From contig NZ_JAAAMV010000038.1 of assembly GCF_009909185.1 (NCBI RefSeq), forward strand, positions 1 to 60,832: a stretch of 60,832 nucleotides of DNA. The letters run 5' to 3'. A program made the position numbers and the translations under genes. The notes beneath the pieces were generated by a model, which worked only from the letters and a program-made list of their open reading frames with translations, ran no database searches and was not told the DNA's origin. This DNA comes from Paenibacillus glycinis (GTDB lineage Bacteria; Bacillota; Bacilli; Paenibacillales; Paenibacillaceae). Positions 26,001-35,706 of the stretch are shown piece after piece. Each line of letters starts with the position of its first letter. Position 1 is the stretch's first letter.

Positions 26001-26633
26001 GTGCTGGAAGTCCATCTCGGCATGGCTTGCAAACGCCTTGGCATTCACGCCGCTACGCCGGTATTCGACGGAGCGCGCGAGTACGACGTCTTTGATTCCA
26101 TGGAAGAAGCCGGCATGCAGCGCAACGGTAAAACGATTCTCTACGACGGACGCTCCGGCGAGCCGTTCGAGCGCGAAGTTACCGTAGGCGTCATGTACAT
26201 GATCAAACTGGCGCACATGGTCGACGATAAAATCCATGCCCGTTCCACGGGTCCTTACTCGCTCGTTACGCAACAGCCTCTGGGCGGTAAAGCTCAGTTC
26301 GGCGGTCAACGTTTCGGGGAGATGGAAGTTTGGGCGCTCGAAGCCTACGGTGCCGCGTATACGCTGCAAGAAATCTTGACCGTCAAGTCTGATGATGTCG
26401 TTGGCCGCGTCAAGACGTACGAGTCCATCGTGAAGGGCGAGAACGTGCCGGAGCCGGGCGTTCCGGAGTCGTTCAAAGTTTTGATCAAAGAGCTTCAAAG
26501 CTTGGGCATGGATGTCAAAATCCTGAGCGAGAACGAAGAAGAGATCGAGATGAAAGAAATCGACGACGATGACGACGGAGCGAACGATAAGCTCAACCTC
26601 AACCTTGAGGGTGCGGAAGTCGGCGTGGAGTAA
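23088..26633 (+). CDS. rpoB: DNA-directed RNA polymerase subunit beta
   Basis: 1181 aa. The TTG at 23088 (reads [18 protein letters not shown]) was chosen because GGGGTGAGG lies just upstream and Bacillales RpoB begins there; an in-frame ATG at 23070 overlaps that ribosome site. The rifampicin pocket (about residues 460-490: [20 protein letters not shown], then RLSALGPGG) has the sensitive-type Gln, Asp, His and Ser residues. Downstream, [14 protein letters not shown]-type residues ([14 protein letters not shown]) and the C-terminal clamp ([20 protein letters not shown]) are intact. The acidic tail [15 protein letters not shown] is typical. It has its own promoter and is followed 143 bases later by rpoC. 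Confidence 0.98.
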   Translation: [1181 protein letters not shown]

Positions 26634-26664
26634 CAGCTTCCACTGCCTTTGGATAAACGATGCC

Positions 26665-26720
26665 GATTCGTCTTCACGGGCGAATCAAGCCGGGGAATGC
26701 CTTCGCGGGCATGATCCGGC
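26665..26720 (+). promoter_or_regulatory. Two tandem hairpins in the rpoB-rpoC spacer
   Basis: GATTCGTC (26665-26672) pairs with GGCGAATC (26679-26686). Next, GCCGG (26689-26693) pairs with CCGGC (26716-26720) around an inner ATGCC/GGCAT stem. No T run follows. Possible RNA processing or translational control element. Confidence 0.5.
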
Positions 26721-26776
26721 CGCACGGCATTCGAGCAGCAAGAACAAAGTGAACCATGACGAAGGAGGGTTGCTCC

Positions 26777-29700
26777 TTGTTGGACGTGAACAACTTCGAG
26801 TATATGAAGATTGGATTGGCATCTCCGGATAAAATCCGATCGTGGTCCCGCGGAGAAGTAAAGAAACCGGAAACGATTAACTACAGAACGCTCAAGCCGG
26901 AGAAGGAAGGTCTCTTCTGCGAGAAGATCTTCGGACCGACGAAGGACTGGGAATGCCATTGCGGCAAATACAAACGCGTGCGCTATAAAGGCGTCGTTTG
27001 CGACCGCTGCGGCGTTGAGGTCACGCGCGCGAAGGTTCGCCGCGAACGGATGGGACACATCGAGCTTGCAGCTCCTGTATCGCATATTTGGTACTTTAAA
27101 GGGATTCCGAGCCGCATGGGGCTGGCGCTGGACATGTCGCCTCGTTCGCTGGAAGAGATCATTTATTTCGCATCTTATGTCGTAACCGATCCCGGTGATA
27201 CGCCGCTCGAGAAGAAACAGCTATTGTCCGAGAAGGAATACCGCAGCTACCGCGAGAAATACGGTTACGGATTCCAAGCGGGCATGGGCGCGGAAGCCGT
27301 AAAGAAGCTGCTTCAAGATATCGACGTCGAACGCGAGCTCGAGACGCTGAAGGAAGATCTTCGCACGGCGCAAGGCCAACGCCGCAACCGCGCGATCAAA
27401 CGCCTTGAAGTCATCGAAGCGTTCCGCAATTCCGGCAATATGCCGGAATGGATGATTCTCGACGTGCTTCCGGTCATTCCGCCGGAGCTTCGCCCGATGG
27501 TTCAATTGGATGGCGGACGTTTCGCGACATCCGATTTGAACGACTTGTACCGTCGCGTAATCAACCGCAACAACCGCTTGAAACGTTTGCTCGACCTCGG
27601 CGCGCCGGACATCATCGTGCAGAACGAGAAGCGGATGCTGCAAGAAGCGGTTGACGCGCTGATCGATAACGGTCGCCGCGGCCGCCCTGTAACGGGCCCG
27701 GGCAATCGTCCGCTTAAATCGCTCAGCCACATGCTGAAAGGGAAACAAGGACGTTTCCGCCAGAACTTGCTCGGTAAACGGGTCGACTATTCCGGTCGGT
27801 CGGTTATCGTTGTCGGACCTAGCTTGAAAATGTTCCAATGCGGTTTGCCGAAAGAAATGGCGCTTGAGCTCTTCAAGCCGTTCGTCATGAAAGAGCTGGT
27901 CAACAAAAACCTGGCTCATAACATCAAGAGCGCGAAACGCAAAGTCGAACGCGTAAGCCCTGAGGTGTGGGACGTCCTTGAAGAAGTTATCAAGGAGCAC
28001 CCGGTTCTTCTGAACCGTGCCCCGACGCTTCACAGACTCGGTATCCAGGCATTCGAACCGATCTTGGTCGAAGGACGCGCCATCAAGCTTCACCCGCTCG
28101 TATGTACCGCTTATAACGCGGATTTCGACGGTGACCAAATGGCCGTTCACGTACCGCTTTCCGCCGAGGCGCAAGCCGAAGCCCGGTTGTTGATGCTTGC
28201 ATCGGGCAACATCTTGAACCCGAAAGACGGCAAGCCGGTCGTCACGCCTTCGCAGGATATGGTCCTTGGAAGCTTCTACTTGACGATGGATAACAAAGAA
28301 GGCAAAGGCAGCGGGTCTGTCTTCGCGTCGGTCAACGAAGCGATCTCGGCGTACCAACGCGGTATCGTATCGCTGCATGCGCGGATCTTTATCCCGGTTA
28401 AAGTGCTGAAGAAGACGTCCTTCACGGACGCGCAGCAAAAAGCGCTGATTTCGACGACCGTCGGCAAAGTGATCTTCAATGAGATCTTCCCGGCCGACTT
28501 CCCGTTCATCAACGAACCGACCAAAGTGAACCTGCTTCAAGGGACGCCGGATAAGTATTTCGTTCATGAGAAGGGCGCAGACCTGATCGAGTTCATGAAT
28601 GGCATTGCTCAAATCGGCGGCGTGGGCAAAGAGTACCTCGGTCTGATCATTGCGGAATGTTTCCGCCAATATCACACGACGCGTACTTCCGTCATGCTTG
28701 ACCATATTAAACAACTTGGATTCACCTACTCCACGCGCGCGGGTATCACGGTAGCCGTTTCCGACGTTATCGTGCCGACGGAGAAACAGGACATCCTGAG
28801 AGAATCCGAAGACAAAGTCAAAGTCGTTTCGAATCAATACCGTCGCGGTTTGATTACGAACGAAGAACGTTATGACCGCGTTATCGAGATCTGGAGCAAA
28901 ACGAAAGATCAGATCACGGATATCCTCATGAAATCGATGGATCGCTACAATTCCATCATGCTCATGGTAGATTCCAAGGCGCGGGGTAATAAATCGCAAA
29001 TCACGCAGCTTGGCGGCATGCGCGGTCTGATGGCCAACCCATCGGGTCGTATTATCGAGTTGCCGATCAAATCGAACTTCCGTGAAGGCCTGACCGTCCT
29101 CGAGTACTTTATCTCGACGCACGGTGCGCGTAAAGGTCTTGCCGATACGGCTCTGCGTACCGCTGACTCGGGTTACTTGACCCGTCGTCTCGTCGACGTC
29201 GCACAGGACGTTATCGTACGCGAAGACGACTGCGGAACGGATAAAGGCTTCAGAGTCAGCAGAATTCAAGACGGTAAAGAGGTTATCGAAGACCTTTACG
29301 ATCGTATTGAAGGTCGCTACTCCTTTGAGACGGTTCGCAATCCGAAGAACGGCGAAGTCATTCTTCACCGTAACCAATTGATCGACTCGAACAAAGCAGA
29401 GGAAGTTATCGCTGCCGGCGTCGAGAGTCTTCAAATTCGCTCCGTACTGAGCTGCCGCGCGCGCCATGGCGTGTGTAAAATCTGTTACGGCCGCAACCTG
29501 GCAACGGGTAAATTCGTTGAAATCGGCGAAGCGGTCGGCATCATCGCGGCGCAATCCATCGGCGAACCGGGAACGCAGCTCACGATGCGTACATTCCATA
29601 CCGGCGGCGTAGCCGGAGACGATATCACGCAAGGTTTGCCGCGTATTCAGGAGCTTTTCGAGGCGCGTAATCCGAAAGGTCAAGCGATCATTTCCGAGAT

Positions 29701-30400
29701 TGACGGGGTCATCAAGGACATCCGCGAGACAAAGGATCGTCGCGAGATCGAAGTGCAGGGCGAAGCCGAGTCCAAGACGTATGCGGTCACCTTCGGTTCC
29801 CGTATCCGCGTAGCCAAAGGCAAGCAAATCGAGGCCGGCGATGAATTGACGGACGGCTCCATCGACCCTAAGGATATGCTCCGCATTAAAGGCATCCGGG
29901 GCGTGCAGAACTATATCCTGCAAGAAGTTCAGCGTGTTTACCGTAACCAAGGGGTAGAAATCAACGATAAGCACATCGAGGTTATGGTGAAGCAGATGCT
30001 TCGGAAGATCCGCATCATCGAAGCTGGCGATACGATGCTGCTTCCGGGCGCTTTCGTGGATATCCATGAGTACGAAGCGGCGAACCGCGATGCGATTCTG
30101 TCCGGCAAAGAGCCGGCAGTCGCGAAACCGGTCCTGCTCGGTATTACGAAGGCATCGCTGGAGACGGATTCCTTCTTGTCCGCTGCATCGTTCCAAGAAA
30201 CAACGCGCGTCTTGACGGATGCCGCGATCAAAGGTAAAGTCGACCAATTGCTGGGCTTGAAAGAGAATGTCATCATCGGCAAGCTCATTCCGGCCGGAAC
30301 CGGCATGCAGCGCTATAGAAGCGTTCATGTAGCCGGAATGGACGATGATCCGATCGAAGAACAGCAGCACGAAGCCGAGACGGTATCGGTCGAGTCTTAA
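26777..30400 (+). CDS. rpoC: DNA-directed RNA polymerase subunit beta'
   Basis: 1207 aa. The TTG at 26777 gives MLDVNNFEYMKIGLASPD, as in B. subtilis, with GAAGGAGGG 7 bases upstream. The first zinc site is CHCG...CDRCG (about 60-78). The catalytic motif NADFDGDQM with three Asp residues lies near 447-455. The bridge helix and trigger loop region is near 770-930 (GLADTALRTADSGYLTRRL, GEPGTQLTMRTFHTGGVAGD). A second zinc site CRARHGVCKICYG lies near 890. All appear intact. It is co-transcribed with rpoB. Confidence 0.98.
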   Translation: MLDVNNFEYMKIGLASPDKIRSWSRGEVKKPETINYRTLKPEKEGLFCEKIFGPTKDWECHCGKYKRVRYKGVVCDRCGVEVTRAKVRRERMGHIELAAPVSHIWYFKGIPSRMGLALDMSPRSLEEIIYFASYVVTDPGDTPLEKKQLLSEKEYRSYREKYGYGFQAGMGAEAVKKLLQDIDVERELETLKEDLRTAQGQRRNRAIKRLEVIEAFRNSGNMPEWMILDVLPVIPPELRPMVQLDGGRFATSDLNDLYRRVINRNNRLKRLLDLGAPDIIVQNEKRMLQEAVDALIDNGRRGRPVTGPGNRPLKSLSHMLKGKQGRFRQNLLGKRVDYSGRSVIVVGPSLKMFQCGLPKEMALELFKPFVMKELVNKNLAHNIKSAKRKVERVSPEVWDVLEEVIKEHPVLLNRAPTLHRLGIQAFEPILVEGRAIKLHPLVCTAYNADFDGDQMAVHVPLSAEAQAEARLLMLASGNILNPKDGKPVVTPSQDMVLGSFYLTMDNKEGKGSGSVFASVNEAISAYQRGIVSLHARIFIPVKVLKKTSFTDAQQKALISTTVGKVIFNEIFPADFPFINEPTKVNLLQGTPDKYFVHEKGADLIEFMNGIAQIGGVGKEYLGLIIAECFRQYHTTRTSVMLDHIKQLGFTYSTRAGITVAVSDVIVPTEKQDILRESEDKVKVVSNQYRRGLITNEERYDRVIEIWSKTKDQITDILMKSMDRYNSIMLMVDSKARGNKSQITQLGGMRGLMANPSGRIIELPIKSNFREGLTVLEYFISTHGARKGLADTALRTADSGYLTRRLVDVAQDVIVREDDCGTDKGFRVSRIQDGKEVIEDLYDRIEGRYSFETVRNPKNGEVILHRNQLIDSNKAEEVIAAGVESLQIRSVLSCRARHGVCKICYGRNLATGKFVEIGEAVGIIAAQSIGEPGTQLTMRTFHTGGVAGDDITQGLPRIQELFEARNPKGQAIISEIDGVIKDIRETKDRREIEVQGEAESKTYAVTFGSRIRVAKGKQIEAGDELTDGSIDPKDMLRIKGIRGVQNYILQEVQRVYRNQGVEINDKHIEVMVKQMLRKIRIIEAGDTMLLPGAFVDIHEYEAANRDAILSGKEPAVAKPVLLGITKASLETDSFLSAASFQETTRVLTDAAIKGKVDQLLGLKENVIIGKLIPAGTGMQRYRSVHVAGMDDDPIEEQQHEAETVSVES

Positions 30401-30423
30401 TAACTAGCGGCCGAGCATGAGGG

Positions 30424-30470
30424 GAAGAGCGAAAAGGCATCTCCAATGGGAGAGTCTCTTCGCTCTTCGT
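30424..30470 (+). terminator. Likely terminator after rpoC
   Basis: GAAGAGCGAA (30424-30433) pairs with TTCGCTCTTC (30459-30468), and the inner arms CTCC/GGAG also pair. The following GTTCCGTT is a poor U tract, so termination may be inefficient. Confidence 0.6.
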
Positions 30471-30526
30471 TCCGTTATGCGGCGGATCGTTTACTTAATT
30501 TTCATGAGACGAGGATTCGTCAGAGC

Positions 30527-30556
30527 TTGACATGGCCCAAGCCAAGATGATAATAT
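30527..30556 (+). promoter_or_regulatory. Sigma-A promoter of rplGB-rpsL-rpsG
   Basis: TTGACA (30527-30532, perfect) and TAATAT (30551-30556) are 18 bases apart, about 70 bases upstream of the L7Ae-like gene. Confidence 0.7.
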
Positions 30557-30624
30557 GTCGTAGTGTGCCTAATCGCACAACCTCTGCACTTGTCAGCTTT
30601 GATTGACTTGGAAGGAAGGTTATT

Positions 30625-30855
30625 ATGCGATTCGTTATAGGTAGTAAACAGACGATGAAAATGGTGGAGCAACGCAAAACCAATCTCGTCTACGTTGCGC
30701 AAGATGCAGATCCGCGGCTGAAGAACAATATTGTTCGGCTATGCGAGATGGCAGGAGTGCCGATTACGTGGTCGGAGACAATGAAAAGCCTTGGGGAAAC
30801 CTGCGGCATTGAAGTTGGAGCGGCGATGGCAGCGGTTATACCGGAAATCGAATAA
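30625..30855 (+). CDS. rplGB: L7Ae-family ribosomal protein (RplGB/YbxF-like), K-turn binder
   Basis: 76 aa. Members of the L7Ae/L30e group recognise RNA kink-turns; YbxF of B. subtilis, encoded at this position before rpsL, binds K-turns including the one in the SAM riboswitch. Typical features: NLVYVAQDADPRLKNNIVRLCEMAGVP and the ending CGIEVGAAMAAV. GGAAGG precedes the ATG. The gene begins after the rpoC terminator with its own promoter. Biological role is not settled. Confidence 0.92.
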   Translation: MRFVIGSKQTMKMVEQRKTNLVYVAQDADPRLKNNIVRLCEMAGVPITWSETMKSLGETCGIEVGAAMAAVIPEIE

Positions 30856-30864
30856 GAACATACC

Positions 30865-30896
30865 GTTTTTACTGAACCGAAAGGGGAAGTAAAAAC
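30865..30896 (+). promoter_or_regulatory. Hairpin between rplGB and rpsL (attenuator-like)
   Basis: GTTTTTACT (30865-30873) pairs with AGTAAAAAC (30888-30896), a 9-bp stem with a 14-base loop, followed by the U-rich TTTCGTTTGTTTC. It could terminate some transcripts before rpsL. Confidence 0.5.
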
Positions 30897-30989
30897 TTTC
30901 GTTTGTTTCTTTATGAACCGCCTGGATCTGTGGGCTTAATAAGCCAATATGTCTTGAATGCTTTACTAAGTGAGGAAGGGGGATGCAAC

Positions 30990-31409
30990 ATGCCAACAAT
31001 TAATCAGCTAGTCCGCAAAGGCCGTGAAGCGAAAGTCGTTAAATCGAAATCGCCAGCCTTGCAAAGAGGATTCAACGCGCTGAAACGTGAAGAAACAAAC
31101 CTGAGCTCGCCACAAAAACGCGGGGTTTGCACACGTGTAGGCACGATGACGCCGAAAAAACCGAACTCCGCATTGCGGAAATACGCGCGTGTACGTTTGA
31201 CGAACCGCGTAGAGGTTACGGCATACATCGGCGGTATTGGCCACAACCTGCAAGAGCACAGCGTAGTATTGGTGCGCGGCGGCCGGGTAAAAGATCTTCC
31301 GGGTGTTCGTTACCATATCGTTCGCGGCGCGCTTGATACTGCAGGCGTCAACAACCGTAAACAAGCTCGTTCCAAATACGGAACAAAACGTCCTAAAGTC
31401 AAAAAATAA
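30990..31409 (+). CDS. rpsL: 30S ribosomal protein S12
   Basis: 139 aa, starting MPTINQLVRKGREA after GAGGAAGGGGG. The decoding-centre loops TPKKPNSALRK and GGRVKDLPGVRYHIV are intact. Both lysines tied to streptomycin resistance when mutated are wild type. The open frame extends upstream of 30990 but has no ribosome site or family match. It is the first gene of the classic str cluster rpsL-rpsG-fusA-tuf. Confidence 0.98.
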   Translation: MPTINQLVRKGREAKVVKSKSPALQRGFNALKREETNLSSPQKRGVCTRVGTMTPKKPNSALRKYARVRLTNRVEVTAYIGGIGHNLQEHSVVLVRGGRVKDLPGVRYHIVRGALDTAGVNNRKQARSKYGTKRPKVKK

Positions 31410-31477
31410 GGCAAGCATAGCCGGTGACGGTTATTCTCGTTCAAAAATGAAAAACTAGAAGAAAGGGGGACTTCCAC

Positions 31478-31948
31478 ATGCCACGTAAAGGTCCTGTAAC
31501 AAAACGCGACGTTTTGCCGGATCCGATGTACAGCAGCAAACTCGTTACTCGTTTGATCAACCGTATCATGGTCGACGGTAAACGCGGTGTAGCAGCTACG
31601 ATTTTGTATGATGCGTTCAAGCTTATCAACGAACGTACAGGCAAAGATCCGATGGAAGTTTTTGAAGTAGCAATTAAGAACATCATGCCAGTACTTGAAG
31701 TAAAAGCACGCCGTGTCGGCGGCTCGAACTATCAAGTGCCGATCGAAGTTAAGCCTGAGCGCCGTACAGCGCTTGGTCTCCGCTGGCTCGTGAACTATTC
31801 GCGCAACCGCGGCGAGAAAACGATGGAGGAGCGTCTGGCTGCCGAAATCATCGATGCTTCGAACAACACAGGTTCATCCGTTAAAAAACGCGAAGATACA
31901 CACAAAATGGCTGAAGCGAATAAAGCGTTCGCTCACTATCGTTGGTAG
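31478..31948 (+). CDS. rpsG: 30S ribosomal protein S7
   Basis: 156 aa, full length, starting MPRKGPVTKRDVLPDP. Binds the 3' major domain of 16S rRNA and nucleates the 30S head. The beta-hairpin region VKARRVGGSNYQVPIEV and the ending EANKAFAHYRW are typical. GAAAGGGGG precedes the ATG. In E. coli S7 represses the str operon; no such site is visible here. Confidence 0.98.
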   Translation: MPRKGPVTKRDVLPDPMYSSKLVTRLINRIMVDGKRGVAATILYDAFKLINERTGKDPMEVFEVAIKNIMPVLEVKARRVGGSNYQVPIEVKPERRTALGLRWLVNYSRNRGEKTMEERLAAEIIDASNNTGSSVKKREDTHKMAEANKAFAHYRW

Positions 31949-31977
31949 TATCCGCATAATCGAAAGGAGACTGGATC

Positions 31978-34059
31978 ATGGCAAGAGAGTTCTCCTTGAA
32001 AAATACGCGTAATATCGGGATCATGGCGCATATTGACGCAGGTAAAACTACCACGACGGAGCGGATCCTGTTCTACACAGGCCGTACCCACAAAATCGGC
32101 GAGGTGCACGAAGGTGCAGCGACGATGGACTGGATGGAGCAGGAACAAGAGCGCGGAATCACGATTACGTCCGCCGCAACGACTGCTCAATGGAATGGTC
32201 ACCGCATCAATATCATCGACACCCCGGGACACGTTGACTTCACTGTAGAAGTTGAACGTTCCCTGCGCGTATTGGACGGGGCCGTTGGTGTTTTCAGTGC
32301 GAAAGAAGGCGTTGAGCCGCAATCCGAGACGGTTTGGCGTCAAGCTGACCGTTACGGCGTACCGCGGATCGCATACGTCAACAAGATGGATATTATCGGC
32401 GCGGACTTCCTTAACGTTGTTAGCGACATGCGTTTGCGTCTCAATGCAAATGCGGTAGCAATTCAACTGCCGATCGGCGCAGAGAACGACTTCGTAGGCG
32501 TAATCGACTTGATCGAACGAGTCGCTTATAAGTACAAAGACGATCTGGGTAAAGATCCGGAGAAGATTGAAATCCCTGCAGAATACAAAGAGCAAGTGGA
32601 AGAACTTCGCTTGGAACTGATCGAGAAAGTTGCTGAGCTTGATGAAGAGCTTACAATGAAATATCTCGAAGGCGAAGAAATCAGCGTTGACGAGTTGAAG
32701 GCCGTGCTTCGCAAAGGTGTTTGCGAAGTGAAGATCTTCCCGGTTATCGTTGGTTCTTCGTACCGTAACAAAGGCGTTCAGCTGATGCTTGATGCAGTTG
32801 TCGACTACTTGCCATCACCGATTGACGTTCCGGATATCAAGGGTCACCTTGAAGATGGTACGGAGACGATCCGCAAGTCTGCCGATGACCAGCCATTCGC
32901 GGCACTGGCGTTCAAAATCATGACTGACCCGTATGTTGGTAAACTGACGTTCTTCCGCGTATACTCCGGCGTTCTTAGCTCCGGTTCGTACGTAGTGAAT
33001 GCAACGAAAGGCAAACGCGAACGGGTCGGACGTATCCTTCAAATGCATGCAAACAGCCGTCAAGAAATCAGCGAAGTTTACTCCGGTGACATCGCGGCTG
33101 CGGTGGGCTTGAAAGATACAACGACCGGCGATACGCTTTGCGACGAGAAGAACCCGGTTATCCTTGAGTCGATGAACTTCCCAGAGCCGGTTATCCAGCT
33201 CGCGGTTGAACCAAAGACGAAAGCTGACCAAGATAAAATGGGTATCGCTCTTCAAAAGCTGTCCGAGGAAGATCCTACGTTCCGTGCGCACACGGACGAA
33301 GAGACCGGCCAAACGATCATCGCAGGTATGGGTGAACTTCACCTTGAAATCCTCGTTGACCGTATGCTTCGCGAATTCAAAGTCGAAACAAACGTTGGTA
33401 AGCCGCAAGTTGCTTATCGCGAAACGTTCAAAACGGCTGCGAAGGTCGAAGGCAAGTTCGTTCGTCAATCCGGCGGACGCGGTCAATTCGGACATTGTTG
33501 GGTTGAATTCTCTCCGCTTGAGCCAGGATCCGGTTTTATTTTTGAAAACAAAACCGTGGGCGGCTCCATTCCGCGTGAGTTCATTGCTCCAATTCAAGCA
33601 GGTATCGAAGAATCGATGAAAAACGGTGTCATCGCCGGCTTCCCGGTTGTTGATATCAAAGCAGTCGTAGTGGACGGTTCCTACCATGACGTCGACTCCT
33701 CGGAGATGGCGTTTAAAATTGCTGGATCGATGGCGCTCAAAGCAGCGAAAGAGAAATGTGCTCCGATTCTCCTTGAGCCTATCATGAAAGTAGAAGTAAC
33801 TGTTCCTGAAGAGTACATGGGCGACGTAATGGGTATGCTGAGCTCCCGCCGCGGTCGCATCGAAGGTTCGGACACGCGTCACGGCGCGTTGATCGTTCGT
33901 GCTAAGGTGCCTCTGGCCGAGATGTTCGGATACTCCACGACACTTCGTTCCGGTACGCAAGGACGCGGCGTGTTCTCCATGGAGCTTTCGCACTATGAAG
34001 AAGTACCGCGTTCGATCTCGGAAGAGATCATCTCCAAATCCAAAGGCGCTGCGCAATAA
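31978..34059 (+). CDS. fusA: Elongation factor G
   Basis: 693 aa, usual length of the classical form. The GTPase motifs are AHIDAGKTTTTERIL (P loop), the switch region ERGITITSAATT, DTPGHVDF and NKMD. Domains II to V follow, with the ribosome-contact segment RGQFGHCWVEF in domain IV. Catalyses tRNA-mRNA translocation and, with RRF, ribosome recycling. AAAGGAG precedes the ATG. tuf follows after a 116-base structured spacer. Confidence 0.98.
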   Translation: MAREFSLKNTRNIGIMAHIDAGKTTTTERILFYTGRTHKIGEVHEGAATMDWMEQEQERGITITSAATTAQWNGHRINIIDTPGHVDFTVEVERSLRVLDGAVGVFSAKEGVEPQSETVWRQADRYGVPRIAYVNKMDIIGADFLNVVSDMRLRLNANAVAIQLPIGAENDFVGVIDLIERVAYKYKDDLGKDPEKIEIPAEYKEQVEELRLELIEKVAELDEELTMKYLEGEEISVDELKAVLRKGVCEVKIFPVIVGSSYRNKGVQLMLDAVVDYLPSPIDVPDIKGHLEDGTETIRKSADDQPFAALAFKIMTDPYVGKLTFFRVYSGVLSSGSYVVNATKGKRERVGRILQMHANSRQEISEVYSGDIAAAVGLKDTTTGDTLCDEKNPVILESMNFPEPVIQLAVEPKTKADQDKMGIALQKLSEEDPTFRAHTDEETGQTIIAGMGELHLEILVDRMLREFKVETNVGKPQVAYRETFKTAAKVEGKFVRQSGGRGQFGHCWVEFSPLEPGSGFIFENKTVGGSIPREFIAPIQAGIEESMKNGVIAGFPVVDIKAVVVDGSYHDVDSSEMAFKIAGSMALKAAKEKCAPILLEPIMKVEVTVPEEYMGDVMGMLSSRRGRIEGSDTRHGALIVRAKVPLAEMFGYSTTLRSGTQGRGVFSMELSHYEEVPRSISEEIISKSKGAAQ

Positions 34060-34098
34060 CAGCCCTTTAAACAACTTGTTGCTCATAAGTTGCATTTT

Positions 34099-34136
34099 GG
34101 CCGGATGATGGAAGACCTAACGGCTCCCATTCGGCC
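34099..34136 (+). promoter_or_regulatory. Stem-loop in the fusA-tuf spacer
   Basis: GGCCGGATG (34099-34107) pairs with CATTCGGCC (34128-34136), nine pairs with one G-U. No T run follows. A processing or stability element is possible. No promoter for tuf is evident. Confidence 0.45.
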
Positions 34137-34175
34137 GATCACATAATCTTCTCAATATGAAGGAGGAAGAGTTCA

Positions 34176-35366
<1,191 letters not shown>

Positions 35367-35394
35367 TACGGCTGCAGCGTAAGCTGCGGTAAAG

Positions 35395-35424
35395 AAAGCC
35401 CTCACCTCGGTGAGGGCTTTTTCT
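35395..35424 (+). terminator. Terminator of the str operon (after tuf)
   Basis: AAAGCCCTCA pairs with TGAGGGCTTT around CCTCGG, then a T run. Textbook intrinsic terminator. Between it and the rpsJ promoter I see nothing definite. Confidence 0.93.
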
Positions 35425-35590
35425 ATATTTTGTGATTTGCTGTGAAAGCGTTTCTTCATTAATAATGGGGAAGTCGTGTCTGGAGCGGCGAATTGAGCAA
35501 GAGATAGTGGAGCAAATATTCATTTCTGCATGGATGTGGATTATCGAAAATGTAGTCATTCAGAAAATGTCTGAAAAGACAAGGTTTTTG

Positions 35591-35619
35591 TTGCATTCGC
35601 CCACCGGTTTAGATATAAT
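35591..35619 (+). promoter_or_regulatory. Sigma-A promoter of the S10-spc-alpha cluster
   Basis: TTGCAT (35591-35596) and a perfect TATAAT (35614-35619) with 17-base spacing. It drives a leader of about 130 bases ahead of rpsJ. No other clear promoter is seen until after rplQ, so the whole cluster is probably one long transcription unit. Confidence 0.85.
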
Positions 35620-35660
35620 AGTGAAGTTGGTCTGTGACGTTGCGATGATGCGAGAGGTTG

Positions 35661-35706
35661 CCGACACACACGGCTCCTTTGCCATGAGGGGCGTGTCGGG
35701 TTTTCT
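35661..35706 (+). promoter_or_regulatory. Terminator-like hairpin in the rpsJ leader
   Basis: CCGACAC (35661-35667) pairs with GTGTCGG (35693-35699), followed by GTTTTCTT. A stem-loop plus U tract between promoter and first gene suggests attenuation of the S10 operon. Confidence 0.55.

Noticed and set aside
27221..30370. 1049-codon open frame antisense to rpoC
   Set aside because: Same cause; composition mirrors rpoC codons, rich in Arg, Asp, Phe and His with no fold or motif.
30990..31409. Possible streptomycin resistance in rpsL
   Set aside because: Both key lysines (in PKKPNS and GRVKDLPG) are wild type.
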